Positions 1 to 8,413 of a stretch of 64,000 nt of DNA are shown here, piece by piece. The notes beneath the pieces were generated by a model. That model was given only the letters and a program-made list of their open reading frames with translations. It ran no database searches and was not told the origin of the DNA. Source of the stretch: Haloplanus salinus (GTDB lineage: Archaea > Halobacteriota > Halobacteria > Halobacteriales > Haloferacaceae); the NCBI RefSeq assembly GCF_003336245.1, contig NZ_QPHM01000001.1, positions 2,484,113 to 2,548,112 on the forward strand. Reading direction: 5' to 3'. Position 1 is the stretch's first letter, and each line of letters begins with the position of its first letter. Both the position numbers and the translations under genes were made by a program.

Positions 1-683
1 TTGGTCCCCCCGTTTCGGCGGTAGCGTTCCTCGAGCACGTCGTACGCCTCGCGGCAGAAGGGATCGAGGTCGGCGTCGACGCGAATCGGGACGTGGCCGT
101 CCTCGTTGAGGTCCGCGAGGATCGTCGACCGGACGCCCTCGGGGAACACGGAGAGCGGGTGGGACTGGACGGGGCTCTCGTACCAGTCGTCCTCGCGGTC
201 GATCTCGTCGCCGTAGCTCAACCCCCGGTCCTCCGTCGCGCTGGCGACGTTCCACTCCACCGTGTAGCGTCGCCCCGGGTCGGTCTTCGAATACTCCCGG
301 AGTCCGTTGATCAGACACCGTTTGAGCTCCGACTTGCCGGTCGCCGTCGGGCCGTCGAACCAGATGATCTTCTCGCGTTTCCCCCGGTCCGCGGCGATGG
401 TCCGTAGGTCGTCGACGAAGCCGTTCAACACCGCCGTGTTACCGAGGATGGCGTGTTCGCCGTCGTTGGCGGGGTCGTCGAAGAAGCGGTAGCGCTCGCG
501 CTCTTCCCCCTCCTCGATCACCGTCCGCGTCCCCATCGACTCGATGGCTTCGAGCAGGTACTTCGGGGCGTGGGAGGCGACGGAGGGCCGGGAGAGCGCC
601 CGCTCGACGTACGCTTCGAGGCTCATCGGCTCCTCGTACGCGCCGGAGAGCTCCTCGTCGCCGGCGCGGATGTAGTCCGTCAT
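1..683 (-). CDS. PrkA-type serine kinase / AAA protein, partial
   Basis: This gene runs off the left edge; about 227 codons are present. The ATG at 683 overlaps the stop of the upstream PrkA gene (ATGA), so the two are translationally coupled. The visible N-terminal part has a Walker A motif (GPTATGKS, near residues 111-118) and matches the AAA domain of PrkA kinases. Haloarchaea typically carry two prkA genes in tandem, often followed by a yeaH-like gene; the last cannot be checked here. PrkA proteins are stress-linked serine kinases or AAA+ proteases in bacteria; the archaeal role is less clear. No C-terminal kinase domain can be seen because of truncation. Confidence 0.85.
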   Translation of the reverse strand, partial: MTDYIRAGDEELSGAYEEPMSLEAYVERALSRPSVASHAPKYLLEAIESMGTRTVIEEGEERERYRFFDDPANDGEHAILGNTAVLNGFVDDLRTIAADRGKREKIIWFDGPTATGKSELKRCLINGLREYSKTDPGRRYTVEWNVASATEDRGLSYGDEIDREDDWYESPVQSHPLSVFPEGVRSTILADLNEDGHVPIRVDADLDPFCREAYDVLEERYRRNGGT

Positions 684-2746
684 CCTTCCAGCTCGCTCTT
701 GGCGACCTCCGCGCCGGCGAACTCGAGCACTTCCTGGGCGCCCTCGCGGGAGTACCCCTGTTCGATCAGCGCGTCGACCCACGCGCTCCGCTCGTCGTCG
801 TCGAGTTCGTTCGCCGACACCAGCGCGGAGAAGTTGATGTTGTGTTTCTTGTCCTCCCAGAGTTTCCGCTCCAGTGCCCGGCGCAGGCGGTCGTTGTCCT
901 GCGGATCGAACCCCTCGCCCTCGCGGGCGCGCCGGCTGACCCAGTTCGACACCTCCTGTCGGAAGTCGTCCTTCCGGTCGCTCGGAATCTCCAACTTCTC
1001 CTCGACGGAGCGCAGGAACGTCTCGTCCGGTTCCTGCTCCCGGCCGGTGAGTTCGTCCGTCACCGTCGCGTCGTCGATGTACGCCATCACGTGGTCCATG
1101 TACTTCTCGCCCTGTCGCTGGATCTCGTCCACGTCGTAAGCCAACGCGTGGCGCACGTCCTCGATGGCGCGCTCCTTGTACTCCTCGCGCACGAGTTCGA
1201 GGTAACGGTGGTAGCGGTCGACGTTCTCCTCGGGGATCGACCCGTGGTTCTCGAGGTTGCGCTCGAAGTGGGTGAACACCGAGAGCGGGGAGAGATACCC
1301 CCGGTCGCGGTGGGTGGCGTCCATGATCGCCTCGGCGATTTCGTCGCCGATGAACCGGGCGGAGACGCCATCCATCCCTTCCGCGATGTCGGCGGTTCGC
1401 TCGCCCTCCTCGCGCAACTTCTTCACGTCCACGTCGTCGGTCTCGTCGATCTCGCCGTTGTAGGCCTTGGCCTTCTGGACGAGCGTGACGTTCTCCCCGT
1501 TCGGCTCCGTGATGCGGGTCAGCACGCCGAACAGCCCCGCCATCTCCATCGCGTGGGGTTCGATGTGCATGTCCGGCACGTCGGCGTTACGGAGCATCTT
1601 CCGGTAGATTTCGGCCTCCTCCGAGTATTCGAGGACGTACGGGAAGTCGATCCGCTTGGTGCGGTCGTTGAACGCCTCCATCTTCTCGTCGCCCTTCTTG
1701 TCCCGGTACTCGGGCATGTTGGTGCGGCCGACGATCACCTGATCGATGTCGATCCGGGGGTTGTTCTTCGGCTTGATCGTCTGTTCCTGCGAGGCGTGCA
1801 GGAAGTCGTAGAGGAACTCCCGCTGAAGTTTCAGGAGTTCCTCCCCGCTGAATAGCCCGCGGTTGGCGTTACAGAAGGCACCGGAGTAGTCGAACGCGCG
1901 CGGGTCCGACTCGCCGTAGATGGCGATTTTCGAGTAGTTGACGTCGCCCGTCAACTCCGTCTCGTCCTGATTTTTCTTGTCTTTCGGCTCGAAGGTCTCG
2001 ATGCACTGGCGTTTGTTCTCGCTCGCGACGAGGCGGACGATCTCGACGTGGTTGTCCAGCACCGCCTTGAGGTCGTCGTCGTAGTGGGCCAGCAGGCGGT
2101 CCATGTAGAACTCGCTGGCGGGGTCGAGCGACTGTTCGTTGCGGATCGTGTAGGGCGCGTCGAGTTCGGCGTTCAGTCGCTCCAGCACCCGGTCGCGCTG
2201 TTCCTGCGGGAGGAGGACGACCGGGTCTTGGTTCATCGGCGAGACGACGGTGTCGTCCGCGGGGTCCTGGTCGCGGACGATGTCACAGAGGTTCGTCCAC
2301 CGGAAGGTGTACATCCGCCCTTCGTCGTGCATGGTGTAGTCCTCGAAGTAGCGTCGGACCATCCAGTCGAAGTGCGACTTGCCGGAGCCGACGGGGCCGA
2401 GGAGGAGCTTGATCCGTTTCTCCGGGCCGAGCCCCCGCGCCCCGCTTTTCACCTTGTTGACGAACTCGTGGATCGACTCGTGGACCTCACGACCGTAGAA
2501 GGTGTTCTCCCCGTCGTGTAAGGGGTCATCCGAGGCCATGAGGTACTCGACGACGCCGGCATCCTCGTCGTACTCCGTGCCGTAGTAGTCGAACATGTCG
2601 GCGACGCGCTGGTGGGCGTTTCGGGCGATCCGCGGGTCGTCGTACACCTCATCCAGATACCAGTCGAACGCCTTCGCTTCGCGGAGGTCCGCCGGAACCG
2701 ATTCCTTGTAGTGCTGGCTGAGGTCTTCGAGGGTTTCCTTCGTCAT
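680..2746 (-). CDS. prkA: PrkA family serine protein kinase (AAA domain)
   Basis: A 688-residue cytoplasmic protein. The N-terminal half is a PrkA AAA domain with Walker A GPVGSGKS at about residues 117-124. The full length fits the family, which joins the AAA domain to a C-terminal kinase-like domain. I chose the ATG at 2746; an in-frame upstream candidate at 2794 would add 16 residues that look non-homologous. It is first in a two-gene operon with the next prkA-like gene (4-base overlap). A palindrome 62-82 bases upstream of the start (2808-2828) is a candidate operator. Assignment to the family is firm; substrates are unknown. Confidence 0.9.
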   Translation of the reverse strand: MTKETLEDLSQHYKESVPADLREAKAFDWYLDEVYDDPRIARNAHQRVADMFDYYGTEYDEDAGVVEYLMASDDPLHDGENTFYGREVHESIHEFVNKVKSGARGLGPEKRIKLLLGPVGSGKSHFDWMVRRYFEDYTMHDEGRMYTFRWTNLCDIVRDQDPADDTVVSPMNQDPVVLLPQEQRDRVLERLNAELDAPYTIRNEQSLDPASEFYMDRLLAHYDDDLKAVLDNHVEIVRLVASENKRQCIETFEPKDKKNQDETELTGDVNYSKIAIYGESDPRAFDYSGAFCNANRGLFSGEELLKLQREFLYDFLHASQEQTIKPKNNPRIDIDQVIVGRTNMPEYRDKKGDEKMEAFNDRTKRIDFPYVLEYSEEAEIYRKMLRNADVPDMHIEPHAMEMAGLFGVLTRITEPNGENVTLVQKAKAYNGEIDETDDVDVKKLREEGERTADIAEGMDGVSARFIGDEIAEAIMDATHRDRGYLSPLSVFTHFERNLENHGSIPEENVDRYHRYLELVREEYKERAIEDVRHALAYDVDEIQRQGEKYMDHVMAYIDDATVTDELTGREQEPDETFLRSVEEKLEIPSDRKDDFRQEVSNWVSRRAREGEGFDPQDNDRLRRALERKLWEDKKHNINFSALVSANELDDDERSAWVDALIEQGYSREGAQEVLEFAGAEVAKSELEG

Positions 2747-2807
2747 TGTCTCATCGAGGTCTCGGACCCGAGCGTCCGGCCAGCGCCCCGCCATCCTCCG
2801 TCACATC

Positions 2808-2828
2808 TCGTGGTAACATGTACCACGA
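2808..2828. promoter_or_regulatory. Inverted repeat upstream of prkA
   Basis: A perfect inverted repeat with arms TCGTGGTA and TACCACGA and a 5-base spacer ACATG. It lies in the 385-base gene-free stretch 2747-3131 between divergent prkA and the DUF5820 gene. Symmetry and place suggest a dimeric regulator site. No cognate regulator is encoded nearby. The rest of the stretch has an AT-rich patch near 2910-2950 that may hold TATA elements, and otherwise nothing recognisable. Confidence 0.5.
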
Positions 2829-3131
2829 TACGTCCCCGACCGTGGGATGTTCGTCGTGGGGAGCGGCGAGGGGATGCGGGGCGTTCGACCGACGGCTGCT
2901 CGGTCCGCTGATAACCGAGACTATAAACACCATCAGTATTCAGCATAGATAAGTCTTGTTTCGGTTCGGGTCGTGCACCGCTCCCCCGCCCCTCGACTGA
3001 TTCGAGTCACGCCTCCCGTTTCGGGCGGGGTAGCGGACCGATCGCCGACCGTTCGGAGCGGAGACGAACGGTTAGGATCGTCGTCGTGGCGTGACCGGCA
3101 GACTATATGTTCGCCGGGACGAAGACGGTCC

Positions 3132-3512
3132 ATGAGCTTCGAGGCCCTCCCCGACGGGTGGACGGTGTGGCACGCGGAGGCCGGCGGGCGGACTATCTTG
3201 GCCTATCGCCCGGACGTCTTCGACACCGAGGCGTTCCCCGCTCCCTGTCTACCGACGATCTATCTCTCGCCCGGATCGCCTCGGCGTCGTCCCGGCGCCC
3301 GAACGGACGACGGCTGGACGGTCACGCTGTATCTCGAACCGGAGGTAGACGCCCGTGTGGAGGCCGTCGACACCCGCGAGGCGGGCGTCGACGCGGCTCG
3401 GGCCCTCGCCCGCGCGTTCGCCGCGGGCGAAATCGACTATCGCGGCGCGTACCAGGTCCCCCGCGAGGACTACTTCGACCGTCTCGACGAACTCGTCGGT
3501 CGCGAGGCTTAA
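3132..3512 (+). CDS. DUF5820 family protein
   Basis: A 126-residue soluble protein of the haloarchaeal DUF5820 type, recognised from its opening (DGWTVW) and the internal pattern LAYRPDVFDTEAFPAPCLPT. The family function is unknown. I chose the ATG at 3132; the open frame extends 53 codons upstream but that part is arginine-rich and non-coding in style. The UPF0179 gene follows 25 bases later on the same strand, so the two may be co-transcribed. Confidence 0.8.
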   Translation: MSFEALPDGWTVWHAEAGGRTILAYRPDVFDTEAFPAPCLPTIYLSPGSPRRRPGARTDDGWTVTLYLEPEVDARVEAVDTREAGVDAARALARAFAAGEIDYRGAYQVPREDYFDRLDELVGREA

Positions 3513-3537
3513 CTCCGCGGACCGAGAATGACTCCTC

Positions 3538-3987
3538 ATGTCCGAGGTCACGCTCATCGGAACGCGCCTCGCCGAGGTGGGCCGGGAGTTCGTCTTCCGC
3601 GGCGAATCCAGCGCGTGCGATGGCTGCCCGTACCGCAGCCAGTGTCTCGACCTCTCCCCCGGGACGCGGTATCGGATCACCGACGTCCGCGAGAACGCCC
3701 AGACGCTCGACTGTGCCGTCCACGACGGCGGCGTCCGCGCCGTCGAGGTAGAGCCGGCCCCCATCCCCGCGAACGTCCCCTCCAAAGTCGCCTACGCCGG
3801 GAGCAAGGCGACACTCGCCGGCGCCTGTCCGTACACCGACTGTCCCAGTCACGCCTACTGCGTCCCCGACGGCGCCGACTTCGAGGCCGAGTACCGCATC
3901 GACGAGGTTCTCGGCGACCCACCCCACGACTACTGTATGCTGGAGCGTGATCTGACCCTCGTCGAACTCGCACCGCGCGAGCCCTGA
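3538..3987 (+). CDS. UPF0179 family protein
   Basis: A 149-residue protein matching UPF0179, an archaeal family of unknown function. It has two cysteine clusters, CDGCPYRSQC in the N-terminal half and CPYTDCPSHAYC in the middle, and a further Cys-containing segment (DYCMLERDL) near the end. These suggest a metal or iron-sulfur site, which is inference. It follows the DUF5820 gene closely. The next gene is convergent. Confidence 0.85.
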   Translation: MSEVTLIGTRLAEVGREFVFRGESSACDGCPYRSQCLDLSPGTRYRITDVRENAQTLDCAVHDGGVRAVEVEPAPIPANVPSKVAYAGSKATLAGACPYTDCPSHAYCVPDGADFEAEYRIDEVLGDPPHDYCMLERDLTLVELAPREP

Positions 3988-4078
3988 TGCGGAGTACGGC
4001 CTCCACGTGCCGGCGGTCCGTCGGGACGCGCCGGTGAACTCCCGACATCGGCTCACGACCCCCCGTCCGACCCGATGG

Positions 4079-4933
4079 CTATCGGCGGTTCGTCTGAACG
4101 TCCCGACGCGCGCCCGTCGCCGATACCCCACGGTCCGCACGGGCTGCCACGTCCGCCAGCCGGCCGACGCGCTCGCCCGCGTACCCGAAGACGTCCTCGT
4201 ACCCCGCCGCCGACATCAGGATCGGATAGAACGACTCCTCCGCGACGCGTTCCTCCCCGTCCGCCGAGGCGAAGGGCACACCGGGTTCGACGCGCTCGAA
4301 GTTGTCGACGAACACCTCGTGGGCCGCGGCCGGCGCCTTCGGCACTCGGTCGGTGAGCCGAAAGACCGGTAGGTCGCCGTCGGCCGTCCCCGACGCCGCC
4401 GGCAACACGTCCGTCGCTCCGAGAAACGCCGTCACGAGTTCCCGGGCGTTCGCCGCCGCCGCCTCCGACCACTGCAGGCCACACTCCACCTCGACCGTCC
4501 GTGGATAGTCGATCAAGCGGCCGCCAGCGTACGCGTCCGTCTCCACCACCGCGTCGATGGGGAGGTCGGCACACACCTCGGCAGTCGTCGGAGTGACCGT
4601 ATCGACCAGCGCGAACGGGCGGGCGTACGACTGCGTCGAATGCAGCGCGAGCGTCGTACAGCCGTCGAGTTCGGACCGGAGCCGTGCCGCCAGCCGCCGT
4701 TCGTGACCCTCGGCCTCGGCGTCGCCCGGGAACGCGCGGTTGAGGTCCTCGTCCAGATAGCGCACGCCGCGTCCGAGGGCTTTCTCGTTGGCGACGACGA
4801 ACTTCACCGGCCGCTCGAACGCCGGCGGGTCCGCGAGCAACGACTCGACCGCCTCTGGACCACAGGGTTCGTCGCCGTGGACCCCCGCGACGACCGCCAC
4901 CCTGGGGTCGTCGCCGAATGCTCGAATCCTCAT
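4079..4933 (-). CDS. Succinylglutamate desuccinylase/aspartoacylase family protein
   Basis: A 284-residue zinc hydrolase-like protein of the AstE/AspA family. The N-terminal motif VAGVHGDEPCGPEAVE contains the HxxE zinc-binding pair, and a later LALHSTQSY supplies the third histidine. Family members remove acyl groups from acylated amino acids; the substrate here is unknown. The ATG at 4933 is preferred over a TTG at 4960. It stands alone, convergent with the UPF0179 gene. Confidence 0.85.
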   Translation of the reverse strand: MRIRAFGDDPRVAVVAGVHGDEPCGPEAVESLLADPPAFERPVKFVVANEKALGRGVRYLDEDLNRAFPGDAEAEGHERRLAARLRSELDGCTTLALHSTQSYARPFALVDTVTPTTAEVCADLPIDAVVETDAYAGGRLIDYPRTVEVECGLQWSEAAAANARELVTAFLGATDVLPAASGTADGDLPVFRLTDRVPKAPAAAHEVFVDNFERVEPGVPFASADGEERVAEESFYPILMSAAGYEDVFGYAGERVGRLADVAARADRGVSATGARRDVQTNRR

Positions 4934-5054
4934 CGTCCGATTTTGATCGTGCGCGTTCAAGTGCGTTTCCGTCCCGTGGTCCCGTGTGCCGGCCTCTCGT
5001 GGCCGTCGCGGCCGACGCCGTAGCCGTTACCACCCTGGGCCGCCTTCGGGCCGT

Positions 5055-5264
5055 ATGGACGACCACACCCGCGATTACACCGTCGGCCCGCCCGTCTCGG
5101 GCAACCCGACCGGGTGGCGGGCGGACCGCGGCGAGTCGAACGGGTGGGAACACGGGACGCTCCGGAAGGCCGTCGTCCACGGCGTCCGCCTCTACAACGC
5201 GGGCGCGTTCCACGAATCGCACGATTGCTTCGAGATTGACTTCGGAAGTACCAATGAATCCTAG
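5055..5264 (+). pseudogene. DUF309 gene, 5' fragment cut by island insertion
   Basis: The first 60 codons (to 5234) match the N-terminus of DUF309 proteins, ending in the conserved LYNAG...HDCFE motif. After GAG at 5232-5234 the frame enters foreign sequence and stops nine codons later at a TAG (5262-5264). The missing 104 codons lie intact at 23865-24179, in the same phase. The part inside the island was gained at insertion. A 69-residue product is possible but lacks the second half of the domain. Confidence 0.95.
5229..5234. other. Left island junction (attL core candidate)
   Basis: Host coding sequence TTCGAG ends here and foreign sequence begins at 5235. The matching right junction is TTTGAG at 23859-23864. 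The shared core is thus only TTYGAG, short for a tyrosine recombinase. Codon bookkeeping (60 + 104 = 164, the length of the intact paralogue) puts the crossover here exactly. Confidence 0.7.
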
Positions 5265-5267
5265 CGA

Positions 5268-5762
5268 TCACTCCAGCCGCTCGGCGTACTCACGGTCGCG
5301 GTCCACCGCAACGGGACAGTCGCCATCGAGTTCGATTTTCCAGCCATCGAGTGCGTCCGGATCGTTGAGGGCAGCCTGTAGTGTCGTGCGAACGTCGTCG
5401 ACGTTCACACCGTAGTAGTCGCCGGGCACGCCGTGGAGATACTGGAGCGCCGTCTCGAACAGCGAGCGCATACCGTCGTCGTTCTCGAAGTCGACGTGTT
5501 TGTAGGCGCCCGCGGCAACTTGGACCATCCCGTGAAGGAAGGCGCTTTCCGTCGACCCGCTCCCGTAGTTGTACCACTCTGCTTCGAAACAATCATGCGC
5601 CTCATGGTACTCGCCGGCGTTGTAGAGGCGCACCCCATGAATTACTGCTCGTCGGAGCGTCCCGTGTTCCCACCCGTTAGACGGTCCACGGCCGTTATCC
5701 CACCCGGTGGGATCTCCCGAGGTTGGGGGGCCTACAGTGTCGTCTCGGGTGTGATCGTCCAT
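5268..5762 (-). CDS. DUF309 protein, island-borne spare copy
   Basis: A 164-residue DUF309 protein, exactly as long as the disrupted host gene would be when rejoined. By hand alignment it is about 80 percent identical to the host N-terminal 60 residues and about 70 percent to the C-terminal 104. It keeps the HDCFE..W motif and the [12 protein letters not shown] motif. It is encoded on the opposite strand, its stop only 34 bases from the junction. At the motif that forms the target it uses different synonymous codons (CAT, TGT, GAA against CAC, TGC, GAG). Function of DUF309 is unknown. It probably replaces the lost host activity. Confidence 0.9.
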   Translation of the reverse strand: MDDHTRDDTVGPPTSGDPTGWDNGRGPSNGWEHGTLRRAVIHGVRLYNAGEYHEAHDCFEAEWYNYGSGSTESAFLHGMVQVAAGAYKHVDFENDDGMRSLFETALQYLHGVPGDYYGVNVDDVRTTLQAALNDPDALDGWKIELDGDCPVAVDRDREYAERLE

Positions 5763-5879
5763 ATGGGTGAGTAGTCGTCCAAGCTACCTAATCGCACCGA
5801 CCGATCCCATCGTGAGCACTGTTAGCGGGAGATCGGATTTCACAGTTGAGAGGCGTTCTGCATCCGGTACGGCAGTCTG

Positions 5880-6371
5880 CTACAGCAACGCGCGCAAGTC
5901 TGCCCTACTCGCGGCCTCGAGCGGTCGACGTCCCATTCGACGTACTTCGGTGACGGCGTCCTCGATGCTACAGCCTCGATCGTGTGCTAGCCAGAGCGCC
6001 AGCACGTGTCCCGTTCGACCCGAGCCCGCCGAACAGTGGACGACGACTCGTTCCGAAGCGACGGCCGACGCGTCGAGAAACGGGAGGATCGTCTCGTGGA
6101 GCGTCCGTCGATCGACGACGCTGAAATCCTCGATCGGCGCGTGCGTCACGCGATCTTCACCGAACGCCGCCGCGTAGGTGTCGAGGGGATTGTCGTACTC
6201 GCTCAGCTGTGTCTCGTCGAGCAGACAGCAGACGCGTTCGACGTCTCGTTCCTGCATATATCGCACCCAATCGTCGACCGAACTGTCCGGTGGCGCTCGT
6301 CGTGGGTGATTCGGACGACAGGCGCCGAAGACGATCCGTTCGTCCTCGGCCGCCGGAGCGAAATTGTACAT
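5880..6371 (-). CDS. Dual-specificity / tyrosine protein phosphatase
   Basis: A 163-residue cysteine phosphatase. The signature HCSAGSGRTG at residues 112-121 holds the catalytic Cys113 and Arg119. An upstream Asp in the segment HAPIEDFSV is the likely general acid. It would remove phosphate from proteins or small phospho-compounds. It lies next to the DUF309 copy with 117 bases between, same strand. There is no kinase on the island. Whether it serves the element or is passenger cargo is unknown. Confidence 0.9.
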   Translation of the reverse strand: MYNFAPAAEDERIVFGACRPNHPRRAPPDSSVDDWVRYMQERDVERVCCLLDETQLSEYDNPLDTYAAAFGEDRVTHAPIEDFSVVDRRTLHETILPFLDASAVASERVVVHCSAGSGRTGHVLALWLAHDRGCSIEDAVTEVRRMGRRPLEAASRADLRALL

Positions 6372-6494
6372 AATACATGAATCGACCGCTCGAGTGTAAT
6401 ACCTATCTGTGGCGTCTGTCTACCGTTGCTCGACGTTCGATGTATTATCTCCGTTTCTCCTGTTGTCTCCTTTCGATCGATCGTCCTGGCAGGC

Positions 6495-6511
6495 GAGAAT
6501 TTATTATTCTC
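6495..6511. promoter_or_regulatory. Inverted repeat over a TATA-like element
   Basis: Arms GAGAAT and ATTCTC flank TTATT, together making an AT-rich TATA-like block that ends 16 bases before the ATG at 6528. It may be the core promoter with an overlapping operator for the downstream small gene. It lies in the divergent region 6372-6527. Confidence 0.4.
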
Positions 6512-6527
6512 TAAGAGACGGCTGTAC

Positions 6528-6878
6528 ATGGTGACACGAGGCCCCAAACCGACCGAGACGACTGATCGTTCGATCACGGTCGTCTTGCTCGACACGGACC
6601 GAGAACGGCGCGACTGTCAGTCATACGAGGAAGCCATCGCGGTCGTGAAAGAGGAACTCGCGCCAGGGACGGTCGCGAAAATCGAGAACCGCGATGGCGA
6701 GATCGTCTTCACCTCCAGCGAGATGTCTATCGACGCTTGGGAGGTCGAATGGCGACAGCAGAAACGCCGTCTCTCGGTCGAAACTGAAGACCACGTCTGC
6801 CCTTACGACAACGTCGGCTGTATCTTCGACGACCTCTGTGTTCAGTGCAAGATGGATGCCGTCCAAGACAGCTTCTGA
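6528..6878 (+). CDS. Small cysteine-containing protein, function unknown
   Basis: A 116-residue acidic protein. The N-terminal half is an alpha/beta-like stretch (DRSITVVLLDTDRERRDC). The C-terminal end carries four cysteines in CPYDNVGCIFDDLCVQC, which may bind metal. I chose the ATG at 6528; the frame is open 34 codons further but that part is hydrophobic and covers the putative promoter. I do not recognise a family. It is divergent from the phosphatase gene. Confidence 0.65.
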   Translation: MVTRGPKPTETTDRSITVVLLDTDRERRDCQSYEEAIAVVKEELAPGTVAKIENRDGEIVFTSSEMSIDAWEVEWRQQKRRLSVETEDHVCPYDNVGCIFDDLCVQCKMDAVQDSF

Positions 6879-6980
6879 TTAGTGGAATCTCGTGTTGACC
6901 AGCTACGAGAGCGAAACTGGGAAGCAGAGTTGTCGTTCCGGGTCAGACTCAACACGGCCTCATTAGCACGCAGACGACGG

Positions 6981-7187
6981 TTATCCATTCTCTTGAACGA
7001 TCGCTAACAGCGTTTCAGCGATATCTGAACAGGGGAGATCGGAAGTCCCTAAATCTTCCAGATCCTCGCGGGCAGCCATGACGACGTGAGTCTGTTGCCC
7101 ACAGTTCGTACACTCGTACATAGCGTCTTCAGAGACTGGTTCGAGTGTCGACCGATCACAAGTTGGGCAGCTGAGGCCAGCAGTCAT
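6981..7187 (-). CDS. Small zinc-ribbon protein
   Basis: A 68-residue protein with two CxxC knuckles, CPTC and CTNC, 19 residues apart, a classic zinc ribbon. The C-terminal part is acidic. The start ATG at 7187 shares one base with the stop of the upstream short frame (TGATG). Such proteins are common as small nucleic-acid or protein-binding adaptors in haloarchaea. Specific role unknown. Confidence 0.65.
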   Translation of the reverse strand: MTAGLSCPTCDRSTLEPVSEDAMYECTNCGQQTHVVMAAREDLEDLGTSDLPCSDIAETLLAIVQENG

Positions 7188-7342
7188 CAGTCGCTCACCT
7201 CGGTGGCTGCATGGTCGCACTCGTCAGTTCTACACGATTGCTCTCTTGGATTCAAATGACCAGACCCTCCTTGTGAATTAGAGCGGCGGAATTGCGCGGA
7301 GATCAGTAGACGCCGCTCGGTACGGTAACTGGGTGTCTGTTC
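7187..7342 (-). CDS. Possible short protein upstream of zinc-ribbon gene
   Basis: A short frame of about 51 residues starting MEQTPSYRTE (first ATG near 7342; the open frame extends to 7426). It ends in TGATG with the zinc-ribbon gene, which is the main reason to take it seriously. Composition is Arg/Ser-rich with two cysteines and no known motif. It may be non-coding. Confidence 0.3.
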   Translation of the reverse strand, partial: EQTPSYRTERRLLISAQFRRSNSQGGSGHLNPREQSCRTDECDHAATEVSD

Positions 7343-7457
7343 CATTGACTTGCCACGCCGAGTACGTCGACGGTATCGGTTTGACGGGCGCTTCTCCGTT
7401 CGTATCGCTTCAACCGCTCGGATCATCTTGCGTGGTTGCTACCTATGGTCACAAATA

Positions 7458-7478
7458 CTTAGTTAGTAAATAACCAAG
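7458..7478. promoter_or_regulatory. Imperfect palindrome / TATA region before the gene at 7487
   Basis: Arms CTTAGTTA and TAACCAAG (7 of 8 pairs) with a GTAAA spacer, ending 8 bases before the ATG at 7487. The AT-rich block could be the TATA element of a leaderless transcript, with the symmetry as operator. Confidence 0.4.
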
Positions 7479-7486
7479 AACTGTGT

Positions 7487-8212
7487 ATGAGTCGTGACCC
7501 CGCCCTCCTGACACCAGCCCAACGAGAGTACCTACGCGGTGAGGCGGAGTACGAGCGGGAGCAGTCCGAGACCAATACTCGCTACCGGATGCGGAAGCGC
7601 ATCCGCAATTCGCTGAAGGATCTCGAACTGCTCTCCAAGGAGCTCGATCCGGAAGATCGGAAACAAGTGTTCGCCGACCTTCATCCGTTGACGGATGATG
7701 ACGCCGAGTCGGACGACTTGCCACTCCGCGAAGACGAGATGTCCGGTGTTATTGGGGCAATCACATTCCTCTACGCCGGTTCGCGAGACATCGGCATTCC
7801 GTTCGAACAGCTCGTCGAGTACGGCCTGCTTCGGGCGCTCGATCAGGAGCTGGAGGGGCCGTTTACCAGCGGAACAGCGACAGTTACGATCGAAACGCAG
7901 TCTCAGGTCGACCCCGACGCAGTTGTAGAGAAAATTGCGGCTGAGCGCTCGTTATCTGCCGTCGAGTACGAGGCGATCAAGCGTCTCCTCGGGAGTGATC
8001 TCGATCGGCTGTTAGAGGCGTTCGAAGATATCAACCTTCCAGTCGTGGACGAAGAAGAGCAATCCGACACCCTATCACTTGGCCGATCGCTTGTACTGAT
8101 GGCGCGACTCTTGGACGATCCGACATATCTCGATCCGGAGATGGCCCGGCAGCTCCTCGCACCTCGGATCGGACGTGAATTTAGTCTTCCCTCCTATTCG
8201 GCGGATACGTGA
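7487..8212 (+). CDS. Conserved haloarchaeal-type protein, function unknown
   Basis: A 241-residue soluble, helical and acidic protein. The first 70 residues are charged and possibly coiled (TPAQREYLRGEAEYERE; KELDPEDRKQVFADL). No catalytic motif, cysteine cluster or membrane segment is visible. Its opening resembles haloarchaeal plasmid and island proteins that I know only as hypothetical. The AT-rich palindrome just upstream supports a leaderless promoter. It stands alone. Confidence 0.75.
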   Translation: MSRDPALLTPAQREYLRGEAEYEREQSETNTRYRMRKRIRNSLKDLELLSKELDPEDRKQVFADLHPLTDDDAESDDLPLREDEMSGVIGAITFLYAGSRDIGIPFEQLVEYGLLRALDQELEGPFTSGTATVTIETQSQVDPDAVVEKIAAERSLSAVEYEAIKRLLGSDLDRLLEAFEDINLPVVDEEEQSDTLSLGRSLVLMARLLDDPTYLDPEMARQLLAPRIGREFSLPSYSADT

Positions 8213-8413
8213 TCAAAAGTGGCGCTAAGATTGGGTCCGATACTCAAATACTGTCGGAGAAATGATCGGGAATTAATATGTTTCTGCGGTCGTACTGCAT
8301 ACAGAGCGTCTACTCACTAGGCCTGCCCGATGTCGGCTGTAGATCAGCTTAGCCTCTCGAGAGTTCGACGATCAGCTGTCTTTGCTATCCTTCTACAGAC
8401 GCAGTACGGCTCA

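Noticed and set aside
842-1855. Long plus-strand open frame of 337 codons opposite prkA
   Set aside because: It is the mirror of the prkA codons in GC-rich DNA; composition is Val/Arg/His-rich with no motif.
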